From the NCBI GenBank assembly GCA_964472015.1, contig CAYYIP010000013.1, positions 1 through 55,924 on the forward strand: 55,924 nt of DNA, read 5' to 3'. The position numbers were made by a program, and so were the translations under genes. The stretch comes from JAAYTD01 sp964472015. GTDB lineage: Bacteria > Bacteroidota > Ignavibacteria > Kapaibacteriales > UBA2268. This document shows positions 1 to 7,804 of this stretch, piece by piece (the stretch's first letter is position 1; every line of letters begins with the position of its first letter). The notes under the pieces are model-generated. The model saw nothing but the letters and a program-made list of their open reading frames with translations, made no database searches and was not told where the DNA came from.

Positions 1-46
1 ATTCTTTTATATAATTTTTTATTGCGGTTTCATTAGCTTTTGCCAT
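1..46 (-). CDS. 5' end of an unidentified gene, running off the left edge
   Basis: On the minus strand an ATG (complement of 44-46) opens a frame that stays open to base 1 and encodes MAKANETAIKNYIKE. A purine-rich AGGGGAG (complement of 49-55) lies just upstream, with unusually short spacing if it is the ribosome binding site. Only 15 codons are visible, so no family can be assigned. It is transcribed divergently from folP. The call rests on the good ribosome-binding signal and sensible codons only. Confidence 0.45.
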   Translation of the reverse strand, partial: MAKANETAIKNYIKE

Positions 47-328
47 AACTCCCCTGTACACTATCTTATTTTATATTAAAATATATATTTAAATTAAACC
101 ATTTTATGCAAAATATATAATTTTTATAAAATTACAAACTATTTTATAATTTTTTTTTAATAATTAAAGAAAATAGAAATAAAAAATATATATATAAATT
201 TATATTTAATTAACCTAAATCAATTATTATTATATTTAAATTATTTTAACTATTTTTAAATTATATTAGTATGTAAATCTCATTAATATTTTTCGTTAAA
301 TCTATTTTTTATTTTTTTAAGAATTAAT
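47..328. other. Divergent AT-rich intergenic region
   Basis: About 280 bases of almost pure A+T separate the leftward partial gene from folP. They must hold promoters for both directions, but I see no convincing -33/-7 pair, no RNA gene and no long open frame. Confidence 0.5.
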
Positions 329-1132
329 ATGATAAAAGAAACCCATTTTCCATCTATTATGGGGATATTAAATGTAACCCCTGATTCTTTTTCTGATTCT
401 AATATTGAAAATACATCAGATGATTATGTTACAAAAATATTTTTAAAAGCAAAATCTTTAATTGGAGCGGGCGCAGATATAATTGATATTGGAGGTGAAA
501 GTACAAGACCAGGATCAGGTTCAGTATCTATAGAAGAAGAAATTAAAAGAGTACTTCCTGTTCTTGAAAAAATTAGGACACAATTCCCTTCTATTCCTAT
601 TTCTATTGATACAAGAAAATACGAAGTTGTAAAAGCGGTATTACCGTATGATATACAATATATCAATGATATATCCGGACTTACTTATAATCCAGATATT
701 GTAGAATTAATCTCAGGAACGAATACAAATCTTGTTATTACACATTATAGAGATCATAATGATACACATTATGATAATACTGTTAAAGAAGTATTTGAAT
801 TTTTAAAAAATCAAATTGATTTTGCAAGATCTAACGGAGTTAAAAATATTATTGCTGATATTGGTATTGGATTTGGTAAAGAATGTAATGATAATTTAAT
901 ATTATTAAAAAATATAAAAGAGTTTGTTGCTCTTAATGTACCTTTATTACTTGGAATTTCACGGAAACGATTTATAGGTGAAGTAATCAATGAAGAGGTC
1001 CCAAAAGAAAGAGATATTGCTACAATATTATTTCATACATTACTAATAAGAGAAACTAATATAAATATTATTAGAGTTCATAATGTAAAATTTGCTAAGC
1101 AACTAAAAGATGTTTATAATAGTTTACAATAA
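329..1132 (+). CDS. folP: Dihydropteroate synthase
   Basis: Condenses 6-hydroxymethyl-7,8-dihydropterin diphosphate with p-aminobenzoate to give 7,8-dihydropteroate in cytosolic folate synthesis; it is the sulfonamide target. The 267-residue length is normal for the family. Family signatures are plain: IMGILNVTPDSFSD near residues 10-23 (pterin/Mg loop), IDIGGESTRPGS near 52-63, and LLLGISRKRFIGE near 205-217, containing the phosphate-binding Ser-Arg. The ATG at 329 places the first signature at the usual distance. There is no clear Shine-Dalgarno sequence, only A-rich DNA. It stands alone; no other folate gene is adjacent. A confident call. Confidence 0.96.
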   Translation: MIKETHFPSIMGILNVTPDSFSDSNIENTSDDYVTKIFLKAKSLIGAGADIIDIGGESTRPGSGSVSIEEEIKRVLPVLEKIRTQFPSIPISIDTRKYEVVKAVLPYDIQYINDISGLTYNPDIVELISGTNTNLVITHYRDHNDTHYDNTVKEVFEFLKNQIDFARSNGVKNIIADIGIGFGKECNDNLILLKNIKEFVALNVPLLLGISRKRFIGEVINEEVPKERDIATILFHTLLIRETNINIIRVHNVKFAKQLKDVYNSLQ

Positions 1133-1208
1133 TTAATTTTATTTAATATTATTGATAATCAATTAATAATTACTCACTTACTTACTTAATTAATTACTTA
1201 ATAGTCAA

Positions 1209-1312
1209 TAATGTCTTATAAGTTTGTAAAAAAGTCTTGTGGCTGACAAAAAGTCAGTACAAAATGTCTTGTAAAATATAAAAGATGCAGACAGTATGGA
1301 CAAATTGTCTTG
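1209..1312 (+). promoter_or_regulatory. Four phased GTCTT motifs upstream of hsp20
   Basis: The pentamer GTCTT, mostly within a (A/T)GTCTT(G/A)T context, starts at 1213, 1234, 1266 and 1307. The spacings are 21, 32 and 41 bases, close to 2, 3 and 4 helical turns. A small inverted repeat, CTGAC-aaaaa-GTCAG, sits at 1243-1257. The last copy touches the -33 region of the hsp20 promoter. I infer an operator array for a heat- or stress-responsive regulator. Nothing else in this 315-bp gap looks functional. Confidence 0.4.
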
Positions 1313-1335
1313 TTATATAGTTTGGCATATTTTTG
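1304..1335 (+). promoter_or_regulatory. hsp20 promoter, Bacteroidota type
   Basis: ATTG (1304-1307), a 20-base spacer and TATTTTTG (1328-1335) match the Bacteroidota housekeeping form (T/A)TTG-N19-21-TAnnTTTG. Transcription would start near 1342 and leave a leader of about 105 bases before the hsp20 ATG. Confidence 0.55.
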
Positions 1336-1447
1336 GTATTATTAATAGTAGATTTGTTAAATAAAGATTTTAATTGATAACAACAAAACTATCAATTAAA
1401 AAATATTAAGAATTAAATATAAAAAATATCAAAAAGGAGTAATTATT

Positions 1448-1888
1448 ATGAAATCACTTATTTTAAATCGCGATTTTATTAGTCCATTTTTAAGAATGGC
1501 AAGAGATTTAAATAATATTGAATTCGGACAAGAATTCAGACCAAGCTATAAAGACAGTATAATCAATTCAAGAGTTGATGTTTATGAAACTGATAAAACC
1601 GTAGTATTAACAGCTGATATGCCTGGTATAAAGAAGGAAGACATATCAATAGATGTTACAAATAATAGGTTAACTATAAAAGCTGAAAAGAAATGTTATG
1701 AGGAAACTGAAAAATTAGATTTCCATTTATCAGAACGTATGTTTGGATTCTTAGAGAGAAGTTTTGAGTTACCAGATTATATTGATACTGAAACAATAAA
1801 AGCAGATTATGAGTCAGGTGTATTGAAGCTAACAATGGATAAAAAAGCAGAAACTCAACCTAAGAAGATAGAAATTGCTGTTAAATAA
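1448..1888 (+). CDS. Small heat-shock protein (Hsp20/alpha-crystallin family)
   Basis: ATP-independent chaperone that binds unfolding proteins and holds them for refolding; it works as a large cytosolic oligomer. The 146-residue length is typical. The alpha-crystallin domain spans about residues 38-135: it opens with RVDVYETDKTVVLTADMPG, continues through KKEDISIDV, and carries the conserved GVLKLTM (the A-x-x-x-n-GvL motif) near 124-130. The C-terminus has an I-x-I/V-like KIEIAV tail for oligomer contacts. A strong AAGGAG lies just before the ATG, unusual here, and a clear intrinsic terminator follows. Regulation probably uses the phased GTCTT array upstream. Confidence 0.95.
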   Translation: MKSLILNRDFISPFLRMARDLNNIEFGQEFRPSYKDSIINSRVDVYETDKTVVLTADMPGIKKEDISIDVTNNRLTIKAEKKCYEETEKLDFHLSERMFGFLERSFELPDYIDTETIKADYESGVLKLTMDKKAETQPKKIEIAVK

Positions 1889-1936
1889 TAGTAGTTATAT
1901 TATAAAATAAATTATAGAATAAAAAAATTATCAAAT

Positions 1937-1972
1937 AGAAAAACAGGTGTATTAAAAACACCTGTTTTTTTT
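1937..1972 (+). terminator. Intrinsic terminator of hsp20
   Basis: The stem AACAGGTGT / ACACCTGTT (1942-1950 with 1958-1966) is perfect, with a 7-base loop. It is flanked by A and T runs that lengthen the stem and end in a T-tract. Confidence 0.9.
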
Positions 1973-2037
1973 ATAATATCATTATTTATTTTATAATATT
2001 AAATAATATTTTTCTCAATTAATACAAATAAAAAAGT

Positions 2038-2068
2038 TTTGATAAATTGTAAAAAAGTATTATTTTTG
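2038..2068 (+). promoter_or_regulatory. tRNA-Arg promoter, Bacteroidota type
   Basis: TTTG (2038-2041), a 19-base spacer and TATTTTTG (2061-2068) form a perfect -33/-7 pair. The -7 box ends 15 bases before the mature tRNA, so transcription should start just upstream of it. Confidence 0.75.
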
Positions 2069-2083
2069 TAAATCATTTCAGTT

Positions 2084-2157
2084 GCGCCGGTAGCTCAGCT
2101 GGATAGAGCATCAGCCTTCTAAGCTGAGGGCCACTGGTTCGAATCCAGTCCGGCGTG
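2084..2157 (+). tRNA. tRNA-Arg (anticodon TCT)
   Basis: A complete cloverleaf can be drawn: acceptor GCGCCGG/CCGGCGT (one G-U at the first pair), D-stem GCTC/GAGC, anticodon stem TCAGC/GCTGA with loop CTTCTAA, and T-arm ACTGG-TTCGAAT-CCAGT. The anticodon TCT at 2118-2120 reads AGA/AGG, the main Arg codons in this A+T-rich genome. CCA is not encoded, which fits the cca gene at 32163. Confidence 0.97.
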
Positions 2158-2163
2158 CAACAA

Positions 2164-2201
2164 AAAAAAACTCTATTGATATCAACAATAGAGTTTTTTT
2201 G
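2164..2201 (+). terminator. Terminator after tRNA-Arg
   Basis: The perfect stem CTCTATTG/CAATAGAG (2171-2178 with 2186-2193) is preceded by an A-run and followed by a T-run. It may serve both strands, although the convergent acyl-CoA ligase gene ends about 130 bases away. Confidence 0.88.
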
Positions 2202-2329
2202 TTTTTTTGTTACTTTTATGATTCAAACATATATTTTATAAGAGTATAGCAAATATAATTTTATTGAATAATAATATTTATTGAATAAATTTTAAATATT
2301 TTTGAATAAATTTTAAATATTAAATTTTA

Positions 2330-4132
2330 TTATTTTCCATAAATAGATTCAATTAATTCGCTGTAATTTTTTTCAACTACATGTCGTCTTATACTTAACT
2401 TAGGTGTTAATTCTCCTGATTCCAAACTAAATGGTTTAATTAAGAATTGGAATTTACGTACTCTTTCAAATTTAGAAAAATCTTTTTGTAAATGGTCTAT
2501 ATCTCTTTTTATATGTGCTATAATTTGTTGGTTATATAGTAATTCTTCTTCATTATTATATTGAATGTTTGAAATTGCTGCTAGTTCTTTTATTTCTTCA
2601 TAATTAGGTGTTAAAAGTGCTATGCAATATTCACGATTATCACCTATTAATACACATTGTTCAATATACTTACTTTGGTTAATAACTGTTTCTATTGGTT
2701 GTGGTGCTATATTTTTCCCGCCGCTATTTACAATAATATATTTTTTTCTATCTGTTATTTGTATATTATTTTTTTCGGTCATTTTTACAATATCTCCACT
2801 ATATAGCCAGCCTTCGCTATCAATTACTTCTTTTGTAGCTTCTGGTTTTTCCCAATATCCTTTCATAATGTTCTTCCCACGAATAAGTAATTCGCCATCC
2901 TCTGCAATTTTTATTTCTACTTCGGGTAGTGGTTTCCCTACTGTTCCTACTTCATTTTCATTATATCTTGCAACAGATACAACCGGTGCTGCTTCTGTTA
3001 ATCCATATCCTTGTAAACATTTAATTCCAAGCATTTCAAAGAAAAGAGTAGTATCGCTAGATAAGGCTGCTCCACCAACAATAAATTGTTTTAAATTAGG
3101 TGCTATTTTTTCTTTTATTTTACTAAGTACTAAACGTTTTGCTAAATTATATCTAGGTAATAATAAAGCATTACTCTTGTTATTATATTTATTTTCAACG
3201 TATTTAATTCCTATTTTTACTGCCCATTCAAATAGTTTATATTTTGCAGCCGAACTTTTTTGCATATTTGAATATATTCTTTTTTTTACTGTATCTAAAA
3301 ATTTAGGTACAGATGTCATAAATGACGGCTTTATATCTTGAATGACTGACATTAAAGTATCAATAGAAGCAGTTATTGCAATTGTAGCGCCTTTTGCAAA
3401 AATTACATAAGCAGTTGTCATTCTTTCAAAGCAATGACAAAGTGGCAGGAATGATACTGTCGTATCATTTTCAGTTACATTTATTACTGCTGTCGAAGAG
3501 ATAGCATTAGCAATTAAATTCTGATTTGTTAGCATTACTCCTTTTGGTTCGCCCGTTGTACCACTAGTATAAACTAAAGTTACTATATCATCAGGCTGGA
3601 ACTTTATTCTAAGATTTTGTAATAAATTTTTACGTTCAGTTGTACTTTTTAATTTAGAACCGCGTTCCAATATATCAGATAATTTCCTAACAAAAAGGTC
3701 ATCGCTATAAAAGTCATCATTCATTACAAATATATGTCTTAAAGATTCTACGTTATCTTTAAACTCTAATACTTTATTTAATTGAAAATTATTAGAGACA
3801 ATAACAGCACTTGCTCGACAATCTTTAAAAATAGCTTCCTCTTGTTTAGAAGTTGTAGTTGGAAATAAGGGAACATCTATTGCACCTATTAAAGTAAGGG
3901 CAGCTACCGATATAACCCATTCAATTCTGTTTTCAGATATAACGCCGACTCTATCGCCTTTTTTTATACCTAATTCTAAAAAACCAATTGCTAACTGTTC
4001 AGATTTTTCTAGGAATTCAGTATAGGTCATTTCTTTCCATTCTTCTTCCTCTTTATATCTGTATGCAATTTTGTCTTTCCATTTTTTACAAACAATGTAA
4101 TAAAGCTCAGCTATAGTAGTAGATAGATTCAT
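2330..4132 (-). CDS. Long-chain acyl-CoA synthetase (AMP-forming)
   Basis: Activates long-chain fatty acids to acyl-CoA through an acyl-adenylate, at the cytosolic membrane face. The 600-residue length matches the FadD15/AasC-like group. Adenylate-forming superfamily motifs appear in order: the P-loop-like TLVYTSGTTGEPKGVML near residue 190, the QGYGLTEAAPVVS ATP motif near 377-389, and the hinge YSGDIVKMTEKN...ITDRKKYIIVNSGGKNIAPQ, carrying the conserved Asp and the ITDRKK hinge, near 447-480. The ATG (complement of 4130-4132) has a weak GAGAA upstream. It is monocistronic and converges on tRNA-Arg. The exact chain-length specificity cannot be read from sequence. Confidence 0.9.
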   Translation of the reverse strand: MNLSTTIAELYYIVCKKWKDKIAYRYKEEEEWKEMTYTEFLEKSEQLAIGFLELGIKKGDRVGVISENRIEWVISVAALTLIGAIDVPLFPTTTSKQEEAIFKDCRASAVIVSNNFQLNKVLEFKDNVESLRHIFVMNDDFYSDDLFVRKLSDILERGSKLKSTTERKNLLQNLRIKFQPDDIVTLVYTSGTTGEPKGVMLTNQNLIANAISSTAVINVTENDTTVSFLPLCHCFERMTTAYVIFAKGATIAITASIDTLMSVIQDIKPSFMTSVPKFLDTVKKRIYSNMQKSSAAKYKLFEWAVKIGIKYVENKYNNKSNALLLPRYNLAKRLVLSKIKEKIAPNLKQFIVGGAALSSDTTLFFEMLGIKCLQGYGLTEAAPVVSVARYNENEVGTVGKPLPEVEIKIAEDGELLIRGKNIMKGYWEKPEATKEVIDSEGWLYSGDIVKMTEKNNIQITDRKKYIIVNSGGKNIAPQPIETVINQSKYIEQCVLIGDNREYCIALLTPNYEEIKELAAISNIQYNNEEELLYNQQIIAHIKRDIDHLQKDFSKFERVRKFQFLIKPFSLESGELTPKLSIRRHVVEKNYSELIESIYGK

Positions 4133-4645
4133 AAAATTTCTCTAAGTTTATATAAAAAAAGTTATTTATCAATAGTTGTCAATAAAATATAAATACAAAA
4201 ATACAAAATTAATGTAACTTAACTAATTTATTATAAAAAAACATATTATAAAAATACTAAAAAATAGTATTTTTATAATTATTTCTTTTTTTCTGTTTAA
4301 TATGTTTGTGTAGTTATATTATTAAATTTATTTTATTTGATTTATTAATATATGATAGCATTTAAAAAATCTAATATAATAAAAATAAAATTAATAAAAA
4401 TAATTAAAAATGTATTGTTTATTTTTTTATTTCAAAAAAAAATCGTATTTTTGAAATTACTATATTATGTATATTATCTATTTGAATAGATTATCTGTTT
4501 GAAAAATATATTATTTATATTAAAAAAGTATATATTTTAAAAATATGAAAAATAGATTTATTTTAAATGATTATATAATATAATGTAAAATAATAATTAA
4601 TTAGGATTATATAAAATAATTATTTTAACTTAGGAGTTTAAATAA
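4133..4645. other. Divergent AT-rich intergenic region (acyl-CoA ligase / rpsF)
   Basis: About 510 bases with no gene. Leftward, TATTTTTG on the minus strand (complement of 4196-4203), with a poor -33 (complement of 4223-4226) 19 bases further, may drive the acyl-CoA ligase. Rightward, TATTTTTG at 4446-4453 may drive rpsF with a leader of about 190 bases. That box lies in a perfect 10-bp inverted repeat, ATTTCAAAAA (4429-4438) and TTTTTGAAAT (4448-4457). I see no recognisable ribosomal-protein leader RNA. Confidence 0.4.
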
Positions 4646-5197
4646 ATGAGTTTACGCCGTGTCTACGAGACAACCATCATTATTAATGCGGCACTTGAAG
4701 ATCCAGACGTGGAGGCAACAATTAATAAAATCACTACTTATTTAGAAAATCATGGTGGTGAGATAGAAGAAAAAAATAAATGGGGACGCCGTCGTTTAGC
4801 ATATCCAATTAATAAAAAATATAATGGATATTACATACATTTAATTTTTAATGCGGCACCAAGTACAGTCCCTATTTTAGAACGTTTTTTAACGTTAGAT
4901 GATACCGTATTAAGGCATCTAACTTTACAGCTTAGTGATGCTTTAAGATCATATAGAAAAGAAAAGAATTTGGCAGAAGGTAAAACAGGAGGAACTTGTA
5001 TGTCTACTGTTGGTGAGGAAATAGCAGTTGCCAAAAATATTGAAGATTTAGTTACGTCTGAAAGTAATACAGAACCGAAAGAAGAAGAAAAAACAGTAGC
5101 ACCAGAAAAGGTGGAAGTTGAAATAACAGAAGTAGTATCTAATATAGACGATACAGACGAGGAAGTTGAGGAGGAGAATGATGAAAATAATTCTTAG
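4646..5197 (+). CDS. rpsF: 30S ribosomal protein S6 with long acidic C-terminal extension
   Basis: S6 binds the central domain of 16S rRNA as a partner of S18. Residues 1-100 are canonical: RRVYETTIIINAALED, KWGRRRLAYPINKKYNGYYIHLIF and LDDTVLRHLTLQL. The family is usually about 95-135 residues; this one is 183. The extra tail from about residue 115 is Glu/Asp-rich and low in complexity. AGGAG (4632-4636) with 9-base spacing supports the start. Inside the gene, AGGAGG at 4987-4992 is perfectly spaced before an in-frame ATG at 5000, so the tail might also be made separately. Its end overlaps rplI by 17 bases. rpsR and ssb, usually between S6 and L9, are absent here. Confidence 0.95.
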   Translation: MSLRRVYETTIIINAALEDPDVEATINKITTYLENHGGEIEEKNKWGRRRLAYPINKKYNGYYIHLIFNAAPSTVPILERFLTLDDTVLRHLTLQLSDALRSYRKEKNLAEGKTGGTCMSTVGEEIAVAKNIEDLVTSESNTEPKEEEKTVAPEKVEVEITEVVSNIDDTDEEVEEENDENNS

Positions 5198-5633
5198 AAA
5201 AGATTTAGAAAACCTAGGTAAAGTTGGTGATGTTGTTAATGTCAAAGATGGTTATGCTCGTAACTATCTTATCCCTTATGGGTTTGCTTATGTTGCTAGA
5301 TCGGGCGCAATTAAACGAATAGAATTTGAAAAACAACAATATTTAAAACAAGTAGAACAAATAAAAGAAGAAGCAATACAACTTGCAAATAAAATGGCTG
5401 ACACTCAAGTTATTATTAAAATGAAAGTTGGTGATGAAGGCAAATTATATGGTTCTGTTTCTAATCAAATTATTGCTACTGAACTTGTAAATAAAGGTTT
5501 TAATATTGATAAAAAATATATTGTTGTAGAAGAAACTATTAAAACTCTTGGTGTATTTGATGTTAAAGTTAAATTACATCCGGAAGTTGTTACGTCTATA
5601 AAAGTATGGGTAATAGACGAAAAAGAACAATAA
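5181..5633 (+). CDS. rplI: 50S ribosomal protein L9
   Basis: L9 binds 23S rRNA near the L1 stalk base and helps hold the reading frame. I place the start at the ATG at 5181 rather than the TTG 15 bases upstream, because the protein then begins MKIILRKDLENLGKVGD as in other L9s and GAGGAG sits just before. The N-terminal rRNA-binding domain carries the signature VNVKDGYARNYLIPYGFA near residues 19-36, followed by the long connecting helix and a C-terminal domain ending near VKVWVIDEKEQ. The 150-residue length is normal. It overlaps the end of rpsF by 17 bases in another frame, so the two are probably translationally coupled. Confidence 0.97.
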   Translation: MKIILRKDLENLGKVGDVVNVKDGYARNYLIPYGFAYVARSGAIKRIEFEKQQYLKQVEQIKEEAIQLANKMADTQVIIKMKVGDEGKLYGSVSNQIIATELVNKGFNIDKKYIVVEETIKTLGVFDVKVKLHPEVVTSIKVWVIDEKEQ

Positions 5634-5672
5634 ATATCCTTTTTTGTTTTATAATAAAATATTTTATTTTTT

Positions 5673-6581
5673 ATGAGAGTAATTGTAACTGACGGAATTG
5701 AAAAAGTAGGTTCCGATTTAATGAAAGAAGCTGGTCTTGAAGTTGTTGAAAAAAAACTTACACCAGAAGAATTATTAGCCGAGATAGCTAATTATAATGC
5801 AATTATTGTACGTTCTGCTACTAAAGTAACTAAAGAGGTTATTGATGCAGCTACACAACTTAAAGCCATTGGGCGTGGTGGTGTTGGACTTGATAATATA
5901 GAAGTAGAATATGCTAAATCTAAAGGTATTCCTACTTTTAATACGCCAGGCGCATCTTCTATATCAGTAGCCGAACTTGCTATTGCTCATATGTTTGCAG
6001 TTTCACGTTTCTTAAACATAAGTTCGATGGAAATGAGAGAAGGCAAATGGCCAAAGAAGAATTTTGCTGGAGGGGTTGAACTTACTGGGAAAACTCTTGG
6101 TTTACTTGGGTTTGGTAATATCGGTCGTGAATGTGCTAAACGTGCTCTTGGGCTTGGTATGAAAGTAATTGCTTACGATCCATTCGTATATACTACTGAT
6201 ATGGATGTTAAGTTATGTACAAAAGATGAAGTTCTTGCTAACTCTGATTATATTAGTTTACATCTTCCTTTAATTAAAGGGGAACCAGCTGCTGTTGGTA
6301 CACCTGAAATTGAAAAAATGAAAAAAGGTGTAGTTATTGTTAATTGTGCAAGAGGTGGTGTTGTTGATGAAGCTGCTTTACTTGACGGACTTAATTCAGG
6401 TAAAGTTGGAGCGGCAGGATTGGATGTATTTGTTAATGAGCCTATATCTGATGCTCAAAAAGAACTTATAAATCATCCAAGAGTATCTGCTACGCCACAT
6501 ATCGGAGCTTCTACTAATGAAGCACAAGATAGAGTAGGTATTGAAATTGCTCAAAAGATTATTGATGCATTAAAATCTTAA
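5673..6581 (+). CDS. serA: D-3-phosphoglycerate dehydrogenase, short form
   Basis: Oxidises 3-phosphoglycerate to 3-phosphohydroxypyruvate with NAD, the first step of serine synthesis. The 302-residue protein has the D-2-hydroxyacid dehydrogenase fold but no C-terminal ACT or ASB regulatory domain, so serine feedback by the usual route is not expected. Visible residues: NAD-binding GFGNIG (146-151) followed by an Asp near 169, the catalytic Arg227 in NCARGG, Glu256 in VFVNEP, and His276 in TPHIGAS. GRGGVGLDNI near 67-76 is a phosphoglycerate-dehydrogenase signature. It begins 39 bases after rplI and ends in a strong terminator. Other 2-hydroxyacid dehydrogenases are possible but less likely. 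Confidence 0.88.
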   Translation: MRVIVTDGIEKVGSDLMKEAGLEVVEKKLTPEELLAEIANYNAIIVRSATKVTKEVIDAATQLKAIGRGGVGLDNIEVEYAKSKGIPTFNTPGASSISVAELAIAHMFAVSRFLNISSMEMREGKWPKKNFAGGVELTGKTLGLLGFGNIGRECAKRALGLGMKVIAYDPFVYTTDMDVKLCTKDEVLANSDYISLHLPLIKGEPAAVGTPEIEKMKKGVVIVNCARGGVVDEAALLDGLNSGKVGAAGLDVFVNEPISDAQKELINHPRVSATPHIGASTNEAQDRVGIEIAQKIIDALKS

Positions 6582-6608
6582 TTATAATCATAATATCTTT
6601 AACAAAAT

Positions 6609-6647
6609 AAAAAAGACCTAATAATTGTTTTTTTATTAGGTCTTTTT
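6609..6647 (+). terminator. Intrinsic terminator after serA
   Basis: A 14-bp perfect stem AAAAGACCTAATAA / TTATTAGGTCTTTT (6611-6624 with 6633-6646), an 8-base loop and a short T-run. Confidence 0.92.
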
Positions 6648-6689
6648 CTATATTAATTTTTTTTATAACATAATATATAAAATTGTAAA

Positions 6690-7124
6690 ATGGAAAATAT
6701 ATTGGAAAATAGGGTAAATAAGGCAAAAGAATTATTTACACAAGGATATAATTGTGCTCAATCTGTTTTTATTGCGTTTGCAGATATGTATAATATTTCT
6801 GAAGAAATGGCTATGAAAATGACTTTATCCTTAGGAAGCGGGATGGGAGGACTAAAACAAACTTGTGGAGCAGCAACTGCTATTTTTTTACTTGCTGGAT
6901 TGGAAACTGAAGATAAAAGTCTAACAAATAGAGAAAATATGAGAAATACTTATAAATTAGTAAGATCTTTAGCTGCTGAATTAGTAAAAGTAAATGGTTC
7001 TATTGTATGTGGACAGTTACTAGAAACTAATTCTACTCGTAAGAGGACTTGTAATGATACAGTAGAAGAAACAGCAAGAGTTTGGGGTGAATATCTTGTG
7101 CAAGTTGGAAAATTAAAAAAGTAA
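6690..7124 (+). CDS. C_GCAxxG_C_C family protein (putative redox protein)
   Basis: This 144-residue protein shows the spaced cysteine pattern of the C_GCAxxG_C_C family: GYNCAQSVF near residues 19-27, a glycine-rich LGSGMGGLKQTCGAATA near 48-64, CGQLL near 110 and a final cysteine in RTCNDTV. The family occurs mainly in anaerobes and is thought to be redox-active or metal-binding, but its reaction is not established. No signal peptide is visible, so it should be cytosolic. It lies 16 bases upstream of ogt and the two probably share a transcript. No Shine-Dalgarno sequence is seen. The family call is good; the function is unknown. Confidence 0.85.
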   Translation: MENILENRVNKAKELFTQGYNCAQSVFIAFADMYNISEEMAMKMTLSLGSGMGGLKQTCGAATAIFLLAGLETEDKSLTNRENMRNTYKLVRSLAAELVKVNGSIVCGQLLETNSTRKRTCNDTVEETARVWGEYLVQVGKLKK

Positions 7125-7140
7125 TAAAATTTTATTATTT

Positions 7141-7665
7141 ATGAATTATACTTGTTTTGATACAAAAATCGGGCACTTATATTTAATAGGAGATAATAAA
7201 GGTATTTGTCGTCTATTTTTTAATATTAATTCAAAAAAATTTAATATTAATAATTCAAATAGTATTAATGATAATTATGAAAAATATTTAAAAAAAGAAT
7301 ACTTGAGAAATGATGTATTTTTTGAGGAGGCAAAAAAACAGTTACTAGAATATTTTGATGGTCGAAGAAAAATATTCAATTTAAAATTGAATATAATAGG
7401 AACAGAATTTCAAAAAAAAGTATGGAATGAATTATTAAATATTCCTTATGCTGAATTAAGGACTTATAAAGATATTGCAATTGCAGTTGGAAATCCTAAT
7501 GGTTCAAGAGCAATAGGTATGGCTAATAATAAAAATCCTATACCAATTATTATACCGTGTCATAGAGTTATAGGAACTAATAATAATTTAGTTGGATATG
7601 CTTATGGAATAGAAGTAAAAAAATATCTAATTGAATTAGAAAATAATAATAAATTTTATGGTTAG
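7141..7665 (+). CDS. ogt: Methylated-DNA--protein-cysteine methyltransferase
   Basis: Removes methyl groups from O6-methylguanine by stoichiometric transfer to its own cysteine. The active-site IIPCHRVIG gives Cys140 with the following His-Arg, and RTYKDIAIAVGNPNGSRAIGMA is the helix-turn-helix DNA-binding segment with its arginine finger near residue 123. At 174 residues it is normal overall, but the N-terminal half holds an Asn/Lys-rich insertion (about residues 30-58) typical of drift in A+T-rich genomes. It starts 16 bases after the C_GCAxxG_C_C gene, suggesting co-transcription. There is no AraC-type Ada domain, so it is a stand-alone Ogt. Confidence 0.95.
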   Translation: MNYTCFDTKIGHLYLIGDNKGICRLFFNINSKKFNINNSNSINDNYEKYLKKEYLRNDVFFEEAKKQLLEYFDGRRKIFNLKLNIIGTEFQKKVWNELLNIPYAELRTYKDIAIAVGNPNGSRAIGMANNKNPIPIIIPCHRVIGTNNNLVGYAYGIEVKKYLIELENNNKFYG

Positions 7666-7687
7666 TATTTTTATAAAAATATAATAT

Positions 7688-7757
7688 AAAAAAACTTCGT
7701 AACATTAATAATATTAATAATTATATAAAATATTATTTATTTGTTACGAAGTTTTTT
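7688..7757. terminator. Bidirectional terminator between ogt and the thioesterase gene
   Basis: AAAACTTCGTAACA (7691-7704) pairs perfectly with TGTTACGAAGTTTT (7742-7755) across a 37-base AT-rich loop. A-runs and T-runs on the two sides suit both convergent genes. Confidence 0.8.
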
Positions 7758-7804
7758 ATTTAATAAAGTTTATCTATTTAATGTTTATTTAAAATGGATA
7801 TGAA

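Noticed and set aside
1321..1340. Sigma-54-like TTTGGCAT...TTGGTA before hsp20
   Set aside because: The -24/-12 spacing is one base off and the GC of the -12 element is missing; the same DNA gives a good Bacteroidota ATTG-N20-TATTTTTG promoter.
2622..3341. Long open frame antisense to the acyl-CoA ligase gene
   Set aside because: It mirrors a well-supported gene, has no ribosome-binding signal and gives a low-complexity product.
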